64,000 nt of DNA. Source: Lewinellaceae bacterium. Its GTDB lineage: Bacteria; Bacteroidota; Bacteroidia; Chitinophagales; Saprospiraceae. The first letter of the stretch is position 1; each line of letters starts with the position of its first letter. The notes beneath the pieces were generated by a model, which worked only from the letters and a program-made list of their open reading frames with translations, searched no databases and had not been told where the DNA came from. Below, piece after piece: positions 1 to 11,341 of the stretch. The stretch lies in NCBI GenBank assembly GCA_016710765.1, contig JADJUJ010000024.1:20615-84614 (forward strand). The letters are read 5' to 3'. Position numbers and translations under genes: made by a program.

Positions 1-2
1 CT

Positions 3-263
3 TCCCTGGATGCGGAAAGTGAAAAACAAGTGCAGGAAGCCCTGAACAATCTCATGGTAGGCCGTACCAGTATCATCATTGCGCACCGGTTGGCTACGAT
101 TCGGGAGGCTGACCGAATTTATGTATTGGAGGGTGGCCAGATTGTGGAAGAAGGAACCCATAATGAATTGTGGGCCCTGGAAAACGGTGTGTACCGCAGT
201 TTGGCGAAACTTCAGTTTGAACCCATGCCACATACCGTATTGGTCCGGGAAATGCCATTGTAA
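3..263 (+). CDS. ABC transporter ATP-binding protein, C-terminal fragment
   Basis: Last 86 codons of an ABC exporter-type ATPase cut by the left edge of the window. The visible part starts in the D-loop just after Walker B (SLDAESE), continues through the H-loop histidine ([11 protein letters not shown]) and ends in the usual helical tail with EEGTHNEL, a motif typical of MsbA/LmrA-type exporters. The nucleotide-binding domain therefore lies at the C-terminus, as in fused transmembrane-ATPase half-transporters, but the membrane part is outside the window and the substrate cannot be inferred. Hydrolysis would take place at the cytoplasmic face of the inner membrane. The stop is 71 bases before hemH. 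Confidence 0.9.
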   Translation, partial: SLDAESEKQVQEALNNLMVGRTSIIIAHRLATIREADRIYVLEGGQIVEEGTHNELWALENGVYRSLAKLQFEPMPHTVLVREMPL

Positions 264-334
264 TACCTGTTGCTTCGTTTGCACGCATACACGCAAACAA
301 TTTGAATTGAATAACCTTCAACCGAGCGCCCGCA

Positions 335-1344
335 ATGACTGGAGTTTTGCTTGTTAATCTTGGCACGCCAGATGCCCCGACTCGGGCAGCGGTATACCGG
401 TATTTGAAAGAGTTTTTGTTGGATCCCCGAGTGATTGATATCAATCCCATTGCCCGCAACTTGCTGGTGAGAGGGGATTATCGCCCCTTTCGTTCCGGAA
501 AATCAGCAAAAGCCTACCAAGAAGTGTGGACAGAAAATGGCTCTCCGCTTAAATTCTATGGCGAACGCCTCAGCGCTCAGGTACAGCAAATCCTGGGCGA
601 GGAATATGTTGTAGCACTCGGAATGCGCTACCAGCGCCCTTCCATTGTGTCGGCTATCCGGCACTTGCAGGATAATAAAGTTAACCGGATCGTGGTTTTC
701 CCTTGTTTCCGCAATATGCAAGCGCAACAACCGGATCCGTTCACGAGGAAGTAATGCGTATCCTCGCTAAAGCCCAATCTATCCCAGGGCTGCACCTTAT
801 CAATGGCTATGCTACACTGCCGGAAATGGTGCGTTTGTATGCGGCCAATGCCCGCCAGTTCCCCATTGATACTTACGATCATATCCTGTTCAGTTACCAT
901 GGCCTGCCCCAGCGGCAGTTGCGCAAGGCCGACGAATTTAACCACTGCCTTCAACAGGAAAACTGCTGTCAGACCCTGACGCCCACCAATCAGTTCTGTT
1001 ATTCGGCGCAATGCTATGCTACCACCCGTGCGATTGCTGACGAACTTAGCCTCACTGCAGACCGCTATTCGGTATGCTTTCAGTCGCGGCTTGGCCGCGA
1101 CCCCTGGACACAACCCTATACCATCCGCCGGATCGAGGCGCTGGCTAAAGCGGGCGCCAAGCGATTGCTTGTTTTCTGTCCGGCCTTCACGGCTGATTGC
1201 CTGGAAACCACCGTTGAAATCGGTGAGGAATACCGGGAGGAATTTCTTGAAAAGTGGGGCGGAGAACAACTCGATCTGGTGCCCAGCCTGAACGACCAGC
1301 CTGCGTGGGCCCGGGTAATTGCCGATCAAATCCGACAGTCGTAG
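335..1344 (+). CDS. hemH: Ferrochelatase (one-base frameshift in this assembly)
   Basis: Ferrochelatase inserts Fe2+ into protoporphyrin IX, the last step of protoheme synthesis. The N-terminus (GVLLVNLGTPDAP) is diagnostic. The active-site histidine is in FSYHGLPQRQ and the catalytic glutamate in CLETTVEIGEE. The reading frame changes near base 702: the upstream frame ends at 752-754, while the conserved PQYASATTGSV segment and the rest of the protein are in the next frame. Adding one T (CCT TTG TTT CCG) restores a continuous protein of about 336 residues, the usual length. I infer a sequencing or assembly error rather than a pseudogene, because both halves are well conserved. The ATG at 335 fits the family start. 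Confidence 0.9.
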
Positions 1345-1622
1345 GCCTCGACCCTTAAAGTTTGTGGTTCAGCGCACCGATATTATTTTGCCAAAAGAAA
1401 CTTTTTTTTCGAATCGGGATTAGACGGTCAATCCTAGGTGCTGTTTCGCTTAAATGCGAAATGGGGAAATAATATTTTGTTTTGCGGCATTTGTAATCTT
1501 TTTGCGGCACTTCCGGCAGTTGGTTTCTTGAGTCTTTTTTTGGCCAAAAGAAATTTTTTTGCTGTCTCTTGTTGGAATTCAATATATAGTTTCATTCTTT
1601 TGCCAAGAAAGAACCTATCCCT
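1345..1622. other. Intergenic region upstream of nqrA
   Basis: No gene is supported here. The region is AT-rich and has two similar stretches, GCCAAAAGAAAC followed by T8 near 1389-1411 and GGCCAAAAGAAA followed by T7 near 1541-1560. An open reading frame on the minus strand exists only because of these low-complexity repeats. The nqr promoter must lie here, but I see no clean TAnnTTTG box. Confidence 0.5.
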
Positions 1623-2968
1623 ATGCCTTCAGGTCGCACGATTAAACTTCGCAAAGGATTCGATATTAAGCTCCCCGATGCTGCTGTTGCGCAGATGTCG
1701 GACGTGCACGTCTCCGAAATAGTTGCCGTTAAGCCGGATGACTTCAAAGCCCTTGTACCCAAATTACTGGTACATGAAGGGGATGAAGTAAAAGCCGGTG
1801 ATCCACTTTTTTTTGAAAGCTTCGTCCAGAGATCAAAATCACCGCACCAGTGAGCGGGGAAATAGCCGAAATTGTACGCGGCGCCAAACGTCATATTCTG
1901 GAAGTGCGGATACTGACGGATAAAGCCGGGGTACAATACCGTAGCTTTGGAAAATCCGCCGTTTCAAGTTTATCCCGGGAAGCAGTGATCAAGCAAATGC
2001 TTGAATCCGGCGTCTGGGCTTATGTAAAACAACGTCCTTACGGGCTGATTGCCGATCCGGAGGCCAATCCCAAAGCCGTTTTTGTTTCCTGTTTCGATTC
2101 TGCCCCTTTGGCGCCGGATGTTGAATTCCTGATTGACCAGGAGGCTGAAAATTTCAAGACCGGGCTTCAAGTGCTGTCGATGCTTGGCAATGGTGTATTG
2201 CATTTGGGTATTCGGCCCGGACAACGGATTGATGCCCCTGAATCCGCTCATGTCCACACTTTCTCGGGTCCTCACCCGGCGGGTAATGTCGGCATTCAAA
2301 TCCACCACATCGATCCCATTCGCGCCGATGAGACAGTTTGGACGGTTGCCGCACAAGATGTGCTGATTATCGGGCGACTTTTCCATGAGGGCCGCTACCG
2401 TGCAGATCGTTTCGTGGCCTTGTGCGGCGAAGGCATGTCGAAACCCTGTTACATCAATGCAGTATCTGGCCAGCGAATGGATACCATCCTGGACAAACAT
2501 CTAAAAGAAGGGCATTTTCGGGTTATTCAGGGCAATGTCCTGACTGGAAAACGCTCTGATACCAAGGATTCACTGTCCTTTTATACCAATCAGATTACCG
2601 CTATTCCGGAGGGTGATCAGCCGGAGTTTCTCGGTTGGTTGTTGCCGGGCTTCGGCAAACTGAGCCTTTCCCGTACTTTTTTCTCCTGGTTGTCTCCCAA
2701 ACGCAGTTACCACCTCGATACCAATATGCACGGGGAAGAGCGAAACTTTGTGATGACCGGAGAATATGAAAAGGTACTGCCAATGAATATACTTCCTGTT
2801 TTTCTGCTGAAAAGCATCATGGCGCGCGATGTTGAGCGCATGGAGCAATTGGGCATCTATGAAATTCTGGAAGAAGACCTGGCGCTATGCGAGTTCGTAT
2901 GCACCTCCAAAATTGACGTTCAAAAAATTGTCTCAGAAGGCCTCGATTATATGCGTACCGAGGCTTAA
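1623..2968 (+). CDS. nqrA: Na+-translocating NADH:quinone reductase subunit A (frameshifted)
   Basis: NqrA is the peripheral cytoplasmic subunit of Na+-NQR, the pump that oxidises NADH, reduces quinone and exports Na+. The start (TIKLRKGFDIKL) and the lipoyl-like segment ending VSGEIAEIVRGAKR are typical. The frame breaks near 1822: adding one C after GAA AGC TTC gives FRPEIKITAPVSGE, the expected family sequence, and a protein of about 448 residues. It is the first gene of nqrABCDEF; its TAA is followed directly by the nqrB start. The frameshift is most likely an assembly error because the downstream part is intact for 370 codons. Confidence 0.93.
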
Positions 2969-2969
2969 T

Positions 2970-4154
2970 GTGCTAAAACTTATACTCCGCATTCATTATG
3001 CAATTTTACAAAAATTCCTGGCTTCCATTAAGCCGCCCTTCGCCAAAGGCGGTAAACTGGAGAAGTTTCACCCTGCTTTTGATGCATTTGAAACATTTCT
3101 CTTTGTTCCCGGCCATACCAGCGATCATGGCGTACATGTACGGGATGCCATCGACCTGAAACGGACCATGATGGCGGTAATCTTGTCGCTGTTTCCACCC
3201 CTCTTGTTTGGTATTTGGAACGTAGGTTACCAACACCACCATGCTTTTGGAATGGATGCCAGCATGATGGATAACTTTATGTTCGGCCTTTGGCGGGTAC
3301 TGCCGATTATCGTGGTATCCTATGTCGCAGGATTGGGAGTGGAGTTCATCTTCGCCATCTGGAAAGGCCACAGCGTCAACGAGGGTTATCTGGTAACTGG
3401 AATGCTCATTCCGTTAATTATGCCGGTAACTGTGCCGCTTTGGATGGTAGCCCTTGGCGCGATCTTTTGCACACTGATTGGCAAAGAGATTTTTGGCGGT
3501 ACCGGAATGAATTTTATGAATCCGGCCTTGCTGGCCAGGGTCTTCCTGTTCTTCGCTTTTCCGGCGTTTATGTCGGGCGATATTTGGACTGATTTGAGCC
3601 CCGAGGCTGGCAGAGCGCTGGTTGACGGCTGGTCAGGCGCAACCAATCTGGTTACGTTTGACGGCAATTATACCCACCTGCAATCGGCATCCGATATGTT
3701 TTTTGGCTTTGAGCAGGGCTCCATTGGGGAGACCAGCGTGCTGGCCTGCCTGATGGGCGCATTAATTCTGATCATTACAGGTGTGGGCAGTTGGCGCATC
3801 ATGGTGTCGGTATTTGTCGGAGGTTACCTTATGGGACTTCTCTTCAATCTGGTAGCACCAGGCTCCAATCCGCTGCACTCCATGCATACACCTGCCTATT
3901 ACCATCTGTTGATGGGTGGCTTTGCCTTCGGCGCCGTGTATATGGCAACCGATCCGGTTTCCGGAGCGCATACCAGTGCGGGGAAATATATTTACGGTTT
4001 TCTTATTGGTGCGTTTACGGTAGTGCTGCGTGTCTTCAATCCGGCTTATCCGGAGGGGATGATGCTCAGCATTTTGCTGATGAACGTATTCGCACCCCTG
4101 ATAGATCAACTTGTTTTAGAACAACACATTAAAACCCGGTTGAAACGTGCATAG
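2970..4154 (+). CDS. nqrB: Na+-NQR subunit B
   Basis: Integral membrane subunit that carries riboflavin and a covalently bound FMN and forms part of the Na+ path. I chose the GTG at 2970, one base after the nqrA stop, because the family begins with a short amphipathic segment before the conserved KGGKLEKFHP. The reading frame is open further upstream, but that part overlaps nqrA. Many transmembrane helices follow. The FMN site is SGATNL with Thr at about residue 225, in the expected S(T)GAT context, and should be flavinylated by the ApbE encoded at 9930. The protein has about 394 residues, near the usual 400. The 3' end overlaps nqrC by 8 bases. Confidence 0.95.
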   Translation: MLKLILRIHYAILQKFLASIKPPFAKGGKLEKFHPAFDAFETFLFVPGHTSDHGVHVRDAIDLKRTMMAVILSLFPPLLFGIWNVGYQHHHAFGMDASMMDNFMFGLWRVLPIIVVSYVAGLGVEFIFAIWKGHSVNEGYLVTGMLIPLIMPVTVPLWMVALGAIFCTLIGKEIFGGTGMNFMNPALLARVFLFFAFPAFMSGDIWTDLSPEAGRALVDGWSGATNLVTFDGNYTHLQSASDMFFGFEQGSIGETSVLACLMGALILIITGVGSWRIMVSVFVGGYLMGLLFNLVAPGSNPLHSMHTPAYYHLLMGGFAFGAVYMATDPVSGAHTSAGKYIYGFLIGAFTVVLRVFNPAYPEGMMLSILLMNVFAPLIDQLVLEQHIKTRLKRA

Positions 4155-4860
4155 TAACTCTTATACCTTCATGTATGCAGCAGGGCTCTCTGTAATTACC
4201 GCCATTATATTGGCGTTTACCTCAGAAGCGCTGAAGCCCGCGCAGGAGGCCAATGTGGCCCTGGAGAAAAAATCCAATATCCTGCGCTCCGTCCGTTTGG
4301 AACTCACTGATCGAAATGCCATTGAAAGTACCTACAACGGTCATATTCAGGCCCTTGTGGTCGACAACAAAGGCGAAGTCCTCAGTGATGTCAAACCCGA
4401 CGAAATTGAATTGCGCAAGGAAGTCGCCAAACCGGAAGCCGATCGGCGGTTGCCGCTGTACGTTTACACCGGCGACAACCAGGAAAAATATTACATTTTG
4501 CCCATGTCTGGGACGGGCCTTTGGGGGCCAATCTGGGGCTATTTATCCATTGAGGGTGATTTCAATACGGTGCACGGCGCCTTTTTTGATCACAAAAGTG
4601 AAACCCCGGGTTTGGGTGCAGAAATTGCTGAAAAGCCCTTTCAGGACCAGTTTCCCGGCAAAAAAATCATGTCCGACAACAACCAATTTGTTTCGGTACA
4701 TGTGTTGAAAGTTACCGATAAATTCGATGGAGGTGCCGAACACCGCGTGGATGGCATTTCCGGGGGCACTATTACCTCCCGTGGTACCGATGACATGTTG
4801 AGAAACTGCCTTTCGCCCTATATCCCATATTTCGAAAAAATTAAATCCTCCGGTCAATGA
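4147..4860 (+). CDS. nqrC: Na+-NQR subunit C (covalent FMN)
   Basis: NqrC carries the second covalent FMN, bound through a phosphoester to threonine on the periplasmic side. There is one N-terminal transmembrane helix (residues about 6-26), followed by a soluble FMN-binding domain. The flavinylation motif is SGGTITS with Thr208; the usual motif is SGATLTS, so the alanine is replaced by glycine while the threonine is kept. The start is GTG and overlaps the end of nqrB, which suggests translational coupling. The length of 237 residues is slightly below the 250-260 of proteobacterial homologues. The gene overlaps nqrD by 4 bases (ATGA). Confidence 0.94.
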   Translation: MHSNSYTFMYAAGLSVITAIILAFTSEALKPAQEANVALEKKSNILRSVRLELTDRNAIESTYNGHIQALVVDNKGEVLSDVKPDEIELRKEVAKPEADRRLPLYVYTGDNQEKYYILPMSGTGLWGPIWGYLSIEGDFNTVHGAFFDHKSETPGLGAEIAEKPFQDQFPGKKIMSDNNQFVSVHVLKVTDKFDGGAEHRVDGISGGTITSRGTDDMLRNCLSPYIPYFEKIKSSGQ

Positions 4861-5537
4861 GTACAACAGATAGTACTGTACAAACGGCGCCAAAACCGAA
4901 AAGTGAGCCGCTTTTTTCGAAGAAAAACTTGCGCACCCTGCGCGATCCGCTCGACGACAACAACCCCATTACCGTGCAGGTACTGGGCATCTGTTCCGCC
5001 CTCGCGGTAACGGTGCAGGTAAAGCCGGCCATCATCATGGCACTTGGTGTTACTTTCGTAACAGCTTTTTCCAACCTGATCGTTTCGATGGTTCGCAACT
5101 CCATTCCTACGCGGGTGCGCATCATTGTGCAATTGATTATTGTCGCTTTGTTGGTGACGATCGTCGACCAGATGCTGAAAGCATTCATGTTTGACGTGAG
5201 CAAAAAACTCTCCGTTTTCGTGGGTCTCATCATCACCAACTGCATTGTGATGGGACGCCTGGAGGCCTTTGCCATGGCTCAAAAACCCTGGCGGTCTTTT
5301 CTCGACGGTATTGGCAATGGCCTTGGATACGGTATCATTCTGGTGGTGGTAGCGGTTATTCGCGAGTTGTTTGGCGCTGGGAAAATTTTGGGTTTCCAAA
5401 TCATACCCCAATGGTTTTACGACCACGGCTATGTCAACAATGGCTTGATGGTACTGCCTCCGGCTGCCCTGTTCATCATTGGCCTGTACATTTGGTGGCA
5501 GCGGGCACGAAACATTAAACTGATCAACGTCTCCTAA
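4857..5537 (+). CDS. nqrD: Na+-NQR subunit D
   Basis: Membrane subunit homologous to RnfE. Six transmembrane helices are evident after a longer, soluble N-terminal extension of about 40 residues that includes [18 protein letters not shown]. The two cysteines that ligate the intramembrane iron centre shared with NqrE are present (LGICSALAV and ITNCIVMG). The 226-residue length fits the family with the extension seen in Bacteroidota. The ATG overlaps the nqrC stop as ATGA. It acts in the inner membrane to pass electrons between the NqrF 2Fe-2S cluster and the NqrC FMN. Confidence 0.95.
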   Translation: MSTTDSTVQTAPKPKSEPLFSKKNLRTLRDPLDDNNPITVQVLGICSALAVTVQVKPAIIMALGVTFVTAFSNLIVSMVRNSIPTRVRIIVQLIIVALLVTIVDQMLKAFMFDVSKKLSVFVGLIITNCIVMGRLEAFAMAQKPWRSFLDGIGNGLGYGIILVVVAVIRELFGAGKILGFQIIPQWFYDHGYVNNGLMVLPPAALFIIGLYIWWQRARNIKLINVS

Positions 5538-5547
5538 TAAAGATAGT

Positions 5548-6162
5548 ATGGAACATCTGTTGAATATTTTTATCAAATCCATTTTTGTGGAGAATGTGAT
5601 TTTTGCATTCTTCCTCGGGATGTGTTCCTTTTTGGCAGTGTCTAAAAAGGTAAAAACCGCCTTCGGACTGGGTGTGGCTGTTATCTTTGTAATGGTCCTC
5701 ACAACGCCATTGAACTACTTGATTCTCAATTACTTGTTGAACAAAGGTTCTCTGGCCTGGATCAGTCCGGCACTGGCCGATGTGGATCTGACCTTCCTGG
5801 CATTTATACTCTTTATCTCTACCATTGCAGGGGCAGTTCAGCTCGTTGAAATGGTAGTAGAAAAATTCACGCCAGCCTTGTACAACGCGCTTGGTATTTT
5901 CCTTCCGCTGATTACAGTGAACTGCTCGATTCTTGGCGCTTCGCTGTTCATGCAGGAACGGGAGTATGGTTTTTCGGAAACCCTGGTGTTTTCCATCGGT
6001 TCTGGAATCGGTTTTGCGCTGGCCATCGTTTTGTTGGCTGCCATCCGCGAGCGACTTCGTTATTCCAACATCCCGGCACCCTTGCAAGGGCTTGGTATTG
6101 CAATGATTATCACCGGATTGATGGGAATGGCATTCCTCAGTTTCTCCGGCATTCAACTTTAA
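5548..6162 (+). CDS. nqrE: Na+-NQR subunit E
   Basis: Membrane subunit homologous to RnfA, 204 residues, six transmembrane helices. Iron-centre cysteines are visible in LGMCSFLAV and TVNCSILG, and the C-terminal helix after [13 protein letters not shown] is complete. This is useful because the RnfA homologue encoded at 42326-42766 lacks exactly that last part. The gene starts 10 bases after nqrD. The ATG at 5548 matches the family start ([16 protein letters not shown]). Confidence 0.95.
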   Translation: MEHLLNIFIKSIFVENVIFAFFLGMCSFLAVSKKVKTAFGLGVAVIFVMVLTTPLNYLILNYLLNKGSLAWISPALADVDLTFLAFILFISTIAGAVQLVEMVVEKFTPALYNALGIFLPLITVNCSILGASLFMQEREYGFSETLVFSIGSGIGFALAIVLLAAIRERLRYSNIPAPLQGLGIAMIITGLMGMAFLSFSGIQL

Positions 6163-6190
6163 TAACCCTCATTATCCATAAAATTCGGTT

Positions 6191-7441
6191 ATGGTTCCGG
6201 TAATTACAAGCAGTATTGCAGTTTTCATATTGGTGGTTTTGCTGTTGGTTTTTCTCATCCTTCAAGCAAAAGAACGTTTGTTGCCCCAAACAAATGTATC
6301 GATCATCATCAATGGCGATCAGGAACATCCCCTGACGGTGCAGCCCGGTGGTACACTCCTCAGTACCCTGGCCGCCAACAACCTTTTCCTGGCCTCCGCT
6401 TGCGGCGGTGGCGGCACCTGTGCTATGTGCACTTGTCAGGTGTTCAGTGGCGGCGGCGATGTGCTGCCCACGGAAACCAACCACCTGAACCGCAAAGAGG
6501 TGGCAGAACACCGTCGGCTGGCTTGCCAGGTGAAAGTGAAGGAAAACATGGAAATCCGCGTGCCCGATGAGGTGTTTGGGGTAAAGAAATGGGAGTGCGA
6601 AGTGGTATCCAACGACAACGTTTCTACCTTTATCAAGGAGTTTGTCGTAAAACTCCCGGAAGGAGAATCTTTGAAATTCCGCTCTGGTGATTACATCCAG
6701 GTGGACGTGCCGGAACTGGAAGTGGACTTCAGCAAAGACCTTTACGAAATCCCTGACCGCTTCAAGGACGATTACGATAAGTTCAACATCTGGTCGCTGA
6801 AACTAAAAGTAGATGAACCGGTGTTCCGCGCCTATTCTATGGCCAACCACCCGGCTGAGGGCAACATCATCATGCTGAACATCCGTATCGCTACGCCACC
6901 TTGGGATCGGGCCAAAAATGCCTTCAAAGACGTACCGCCAGGACTTTGTTCTTCCTTTGTGTTTACCCGCAAACCAGGTGATAAAGTGACGATCAGCGGA
7001 CCTTACGGTGAATTCCACATCAAAGATACCGACAAGGAAATGTTGTACATCGGTGGTGGCGCAGGTATGGCCCCCTTGCGCGCACAGATTTTCCACCTTT
7101 TCCATACCCTGAAAACAGGCCGGAAGGTGTCTTACTGGTACGGTGCCCGCTCAAAAAGGGAGATCTTTTATGAAGATCATTTCCGCGCCATCGAAAAAGA
7201 ATTCCCCAACTTCCGGTTTGAAATTGCGCTTTCCGAGCCAATGCCTGAAGATAACTGGACCGGATATGTTGGCTTTATCCACAAGGTAGTGCACGATGAA
7301 TACCTTTCCAAAACGGAGGAACCGGAAGAAATTGAATACTATCTCTGCGGCCCGCCATTGATGTTGTCCGCAGTTGAAACGATGTTGGATAACCTGGGCG
7401 TTCCTAAAGAGATGATTGCGTTCGACGACTTCGGCAGTTAA
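6191..7441 (+). CDS. nqrF: Na+-NQR subunit F (NADH dehydrogenase)
   Basis: Electron-input subunit of Na+-NQR. An N-terminal membrane anchor (residues about 6-26) is followed by a plant-type 2Fe-2S ferredoxin domain with [12 protein letters not shown] and a distal cysteine (RLACQV), then an FAD-binding domain (RAYSMANHP) and an NAD-binding domain ([14 protein letters not shown]). The length of 416 residues is normal. It ends with FDDFGS, as is common for the family. The stop codon is only two bases before the GH95 gene, so that gene is probably cotranscribed with the pump. Confidence 0.95.
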   Translation: MVPVITSSIAVFILVVLLLVFLILQAKERLLPQTNVSIIINGDQEHPLTVQPGGTLLSTLAANNLFLASACGGGGTCAMCTCQVFSGGGDVLPTETNHLNRKEVAEHRRLACQVKVKENMEIRVPDEVFGVKKWECEVVSNDNVSTFIKEFVVKLPEGESLKFRSGDYIQVDVPELEVDFSKDLYEIPDRFKDDYDKFNIWSLKLKVDEPVFRAYSMANHPAEGNIIMLNIRIATPPWDRAKNAFKDVPPGLCSSFVFTRKPGDKVTISGPYGEFHIKDTDKEMLYIGGGAGMAPLRAQIFHLFHTLKTGRKVSYWYGARSKREIFYEDHFRAIEKEFPNFRFEIALSEPMPEDNWTGYVGFIHKVVHDEYLSKTEEPEEIEYYLCGPPLMLSAVETMLDNLGVPKEMIAFDDFGS

Positions 7442-7443
7442 TC

Positions 7444-9879
7444 ATGTTGCATCGTTGCATTCTTCTCAGCGGTTTTTGTGCCATCCTGTTTTCAGGTGTT
7501 GCACAAAAACCGCTTTTTTTATGGTACGACCATCCAGCGCTAAATTGGAACGAAGCACTTCCGCTGGGCAATGGCCGCCTTGGCGCTATGGTTTTTGGTG
7601 GCGCCAGCGAGGAATTGGTCCAACTGAATGAATCCACGCTTTGGAGCGGCGGGCCTGCCGAACTGGAGTCCAATCACGAAGCCCAGTTTCACCTCCAACC
7701 TGCCCGGGAGGCACTGTTTAAAGGAGATTTGGTCAATGCAGAAAGAGAAACCAAATCTATGCAAGGGCTGTACAGTGAGTCCTACCTGCCGATGCTGGAT
7801 CTTCATTTGACGATGGAGCACGACAGCATCACGACCAATTACCGGCGGGACCTGGATCTCCAAACAGCAATGGCAACAACGCAATACAGCATTGGCGCAA
7901 TCGAGTACACCCGGAAAATATTTGTTTCCGCACCCGATCAAGCGTTGGTGCTACAACTGGAGGCCAGTAAGCCGGGTAGTTTGAGTGGCACTTTTTCCGT
8001 CAACAGCCTCTTGCCCATTTTTATTGCACATCGAGATGTCAATGGTTTTACGGTGAAAGGTAAAGCGCCTGCGCATGCTGATCCCAGTTATGTCCAATAC
8101 AATGATCCTGCTGTTGTATTTGAGGATACCAGCCATTGCAGGGGGATGCGTTTTGCCGTAACCGTTCGAGCGACCAGCGAGGACGGTATAATTTGGGTAG
8201 ACAATACTGGTTTGCGATTCAAAGGTTGCAGCAGTTTGTTGCTTACACTCTGCGCGGCTACCAGTTTTAACGGATTTGACCACTGCCCTGACCGGGAGGG
8301 TCTGGATGAACTTGCCCTGGTGCGGGAAATGGAGCTTGGTTTGGGCGGAAAGGGTTTTACGGACTTGCAGCAGGCGCATATCGTTGATTTTCAGCGTTAC
8401 TTTAGCCGGGTTTCACTGTTGCTGGGTGGTCCTGATCACGCAGAACTTCCAACCGACCAGCGTTTGAAAGCCTATGATGCTGGTGCTACAGATCCCGGGC
8501 TGGAGGCTTTGTATTTTCAGTTTGGCAGGTACCTGCTCATCAGTGCTTCTCGACCCGGTGGTCCACCTGCCAACTTGCAGGGCATTTGGAACCCCATACT
8601 GCGTCCGCCCTGGAGCAGTAACTATACCATCAACATCAACACCGAGATGAATTACTGGCCGGCGGAAGTTTGCAACCTGCCGGAAATGCACCAGCCGCTG
8701 CTCAATTTTATCGGAAACCTTGCCCAAACGGGCGCCATCACCGCCAACCATTTTTATGGCTGTCGGGGCTGGGTAGCGCACCATAATTCCGATCTCTGGG
8801 CAATGTCCAATCCTGTAGGTGATTTGGGCCGGGGCGATCCGAAATGGGCCAACTGGCCGATGGGTGGCGTTTGGCTATGCCGGCATTTGTGGGAGCATTA
8901 TGCGTTTAACAACGATACCACCTGGCTCCGCGCAACTGCTTACCCGCTTATGGAAGGCTCCGTGCGATTCTGCCTGGATTGGTTGGTGGAGGGCCCTGAC
9001 GGATATTTGGTGACGGCCCCATCCACGTCTCCCGAGAATGCCTATCGAGCGCCTGATGGAAATAGTTATGATGTTTCTGTTTCAAGCACCATGGATGTAT
9101 CGCTGATTCGTGACCTGTTTATCAATGCATTTTTGGCCAGAAAAACCCTGGGCTTGGAAGGAGGCTTGTCGGATACCCTGCTGTTTACCCTGGGTCGATT
9201 GATGCCTTTTCAAGTCGGTAGTCAGGGGCAGTTGCAGGAATGGTACCGCGATTTTCCGGATGTAGAACCCGAGCACCGGCATTTGTCGCATCTTGTTGGT
9301 TTGTACCCGGCGAGTTTGCTGGATGCATTCGCTGCTCCTTCGCTGGCCAATGCCGCCAGGCAAACGCTTATCATCCGTGGTGATGCGGGCACTGGCTGGA
9401 GCAAGGCCTGGAAAATCAACTTGTGGGCGCGTTTGCGTGATGGCAACCATGCCTACCAATTGTTGCGGGAGCTCCTGCATTGGTGCGGCGAGGCAGACAG
9501 CCATGGCGGCGGGACGTATTCAAACCTCTTTTGCGCCCATCCTCCCTTTCAGATCGACGGTAATTTTGGCGGAACTGCCGGAATTGCCGAAATGTTGTTG
9601 CAAAGTGATAAAGGGAGCATCAATCTGTTGCCAGCCTTGCCAGAGGCCTGGCAGTCTGGTTCGGTTACAGGACTTCGGGCCCGTGGAGGCTATACCGTTG
9701 ATATAACCTGGAAAAAAGGGCGGTTGCATTCGGCGCTGATCCATGCATCCAGTGACGGCACCTGCTTTGTCATGGCCAAGGCGAAATTGCACTTGAAGGG
9801 CAGTTATTTTAGAAAAAAGCATACAGTAATTTCGTTCCCGGTAAAAGCCGGAAGGACTTATCGTATTTTAGCGCACTGA
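7444..9879 (+). CDS. Glycoside hydrolase family 95 (alpha-L-fucosidase-like)
   Basis: GH95 enzymes are inverting enzymes acting mostly on alpha-1,2-L-fucosides, and some on galactosides. The 811-residue protein begins with a signal peptide (about residues 1-20) and a typical N-terminal domain ([26 protein letters not shown]). The (alpha/alpha)6 catalytic barrel shows [42 protein letters not shown] and [14 protein letters not shown], all hallmark GH95 blocks. It should act in the periplasm or at the cell surface. Its position two bases after nqrF and 50 bases before apbE is unexpected for a glycosidase; no transporter or sugar regulator is nearby. Confidence 0.93.
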   Translation: MLHRCILLSGFCAILFSGVAQKPLFLWYDHPALNWNEALPLGNGRLGAMVFGGASEELVQLNESTLWSGGPAELESNHEAQFHLQPAREALFKGDLVNAERETKSMQGLYSESYLPMLDLHLTMEHDSITTNYRRDLDLQTAMATTQYSIGAIEYTRKIFVSAPDQALVLQLEASKPGSLSGTFSVNSLLPIFIAHRDVNGFTVKGKAPAHADPSYVQYNDPAVVFEDTSHCRGMRFAVTVRATSEDGIIWVDNTGLRFKGCSSLLLTLCAATSFNGFDHCPDREGLDELALVREMELGLGGKGFTDLQQAHIVDFQRYFSRVSLLLGGPDHAELPTDQRLKAYDAGATDPGLEALYFQFGRYLLISASRPGGPPANLQGIWNPILRPPWSSNYTININTEMNYWPAEVCNLPEMHQPLLNFIGNLAQTGAITANHFYGCRGWVAHHNSDLWAMSNPVGDLGRGDPKWANWPMGGVWLCRHLWEHYAFNNDTTWLRATAYPLMEGSVRFCLDWLVEGPDGYLVTAPSTSPENAYRAPDGNSYDVSVSSTMDVSLIRDLFINAFLARKTLGLEGGLSDTLLFTLGRLMPFQVGSQGQLQEWYRDFPDVEPEHRHLSHLVGLYPASLLDAFAAPSLANAARQTLIIRGDAGTGWSKAWKINLWARLRDGNHAYQLLRELLHWCGEADSHGGGTYSNLFCAHPPFQIDGNFGGTAGIAEMLLQSDKGSINLLPALPEAWQSGSVTGLRARGGYTVDITWKKGRLHSALIHASSDGTCFVMAKAKLHLKGSYFRKKHTVISFPVKAGRTYRILAH

Positions 9880-9929
9880 TCCAAAAGATGCCCCGTCTCG
9901 GGCATTTCACAATACCAACTTGACTGAAG

Positions 9930-10941
9930 ATGAAACAATTGATTGGGGTAATCTTGCTTTTAGTAACCCTTTTCGGAGTAGGCTGCCAGCAGGATAAACC
10001 TGCTTATACCCATTTGGAGGGGCAGGCGCAAGGCACTACCTTTTCGATTATCTACCAGGATTCTCTGCAACGAGATTACGCCGCACCAATAGACAGTTTG
10101 TTTCGACTGATTGATAAAAGTATGTCGCTTTGGGACAGCACTTCCATCATTACCAGGATGAACCAAAATGATACTTCGATTCGGGCAGACAAACATTTGC
10201 AGCGTGTTTTTGATGTATCTGAAGCGGTATCTGCCTCAACTGGCGGTGCGTTTGATATTACGGTTGGGCCGCTGGTGCGCACCTGGGGTTTTAGTTATAA
10301 AAAAAATCTGCCCTTTCCCGATTCGGCTGTGGTAGACAGTCTTAAATCGTTGATTGGTTACCAAAAAGTGCATCTGGATAAGGGGCGGTTGGTCAAAGCC
10401 GACCCGAGAATGGAGATTGATTTGAATGCCATTGCACAAGGCTATACAGTGGATGTGATGGCCGAGTTTTTTGGAGGCACGGGGCGTGCACAACTACATG
10501 ATAGAGATTGGAGGGGAACTCCGCACTGCTGGTGTGAATGAACAGCATGAGCCCTGGCTTATTGGCATTGATAAACCCATTGAAGGGGAGGGGAGGGCCT
10601 TGCAAGCCATTCTGAAATTGAGTGGCAAATCGCTGGCAACATCCGGGAGTTACCGTAAATTTATTGAGCGGGACGGGCATAAATTCAGCCACGCCATCAA
10701 TCCGCAAACAGGCTTTCCGGTGGAACATCCCGTTTTAAGTGTATCGGTTATTGCCGATAATTGCACACTGGCTGATGCTTATGCTACGGCCTGCCTGGTG
10801 CAAGGATTGGAATGGTCGTTTGAATTGGCCAGGGAAAAGAAACTTGAAGTGTTTTGTATTTATGCCGACGACAACAACAAGATGCAAACGCAGGCAACGC
10901 CAGGATTCGAACAATTGATGCAGGATCCGGAAAAACAGTAA
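9930..10941 (+). CDS. apbE: FAD:protein FMN transferase ApbE (frameshifted)
   Basis: ApbE moves FMN from FAD onto threonine in S/TGAT motifs. Targets encoded in this window are NqrB, NqrC, RnfD and RnfG. The N-terminus is a lipoprotein signal (LLVTLFGVGC), so it works in the periplasm attached to a membrane. Recognisable blocks are GQAQGTTFSI, SLWDSTS, GAFDITVGPLV, EIDLNAIAQGY, YMIEIGGELRT and the late LSVSVIADNCTLADAYATA with the Mg-binding Asp/Thr region. The frame changes in the T6 run at 10467-10472; removing one T gives FLEARGVHNYMIEIGGE and a normal protein of about 336 residues. Its place just after the nqr genes fits its role in their maturation. Confidence 0.92.
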
Positions 10942-11081
10942 TGGCCGGCGAATTGGATTTATGCTGAATGCCCTCCGCTGGGTAGCAATGGACACAGATA
11001 TACTCCTGATCAGCCTGGGCCGTTTTTACAAACTGGCTGATTAGTGTGCGCTGCACGAAAAGCAGAAGGGGTATGCCCAGT

Positions 11082-11281
11082 TTAGGTTGTTTCTGGATTG
11101 CCACATGCCTCTTCGGGTTTGCGGCCGCAAACGCCACAAACAGCGCCTTCCTTTTGTAACATAGGGTTGTTATTGGCACAAGTGCCCCTGAAAGTGCCCC
11201 TTTTACAAACAATAGCCGGACACTGAACATCAAAAAAGCGATCAAAACAAGGGAAATCGAAAGCAGTAGAACGGTAAGCAT
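11082..11281 (-). CDS. Small Cys-rich single-TM protein, possible NqrM-like maturation factor (frameshifted)
   Basis: Short gene of about 66 codons, convergent with apbE. It reads as one hydrophobic helix (start MLTVLLLSISLVLIAF), a basic segment, then RGTFRGTCANNNP, VCGVCGRKP and EEACGNP, giving four cysteines in the soluble tail. The frame breaks at the A4/G4 run near 11197-11204; one added base makes the two halves continuous and the stop (TAA) follows directly. Known NqrM (DUF539) proteins have the same layout, one helix followed by a glycine/cysteine motif and more cysteines, and are needed to assemble the iron centre of Na+-NQR. Small proteins of this kind are often called membrane or secreted protein in Bacteroidota. 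The NqrM role is inferred from topology and position only. Confidence 0.6.
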
Positions 11282-11341
11282 GTCTGGTGAAATTTGATTG
11301 GGGAAATATTTAAAATTAGAACACAAAAAACAACTGTATTG

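Noticed and set aside
1355..1582. 75-codon minus-strand protein upstream of nqrA
   Set aside because: Made of translated T- and A-runs and the GCCAAAAGAAA repeats; no coding signs.
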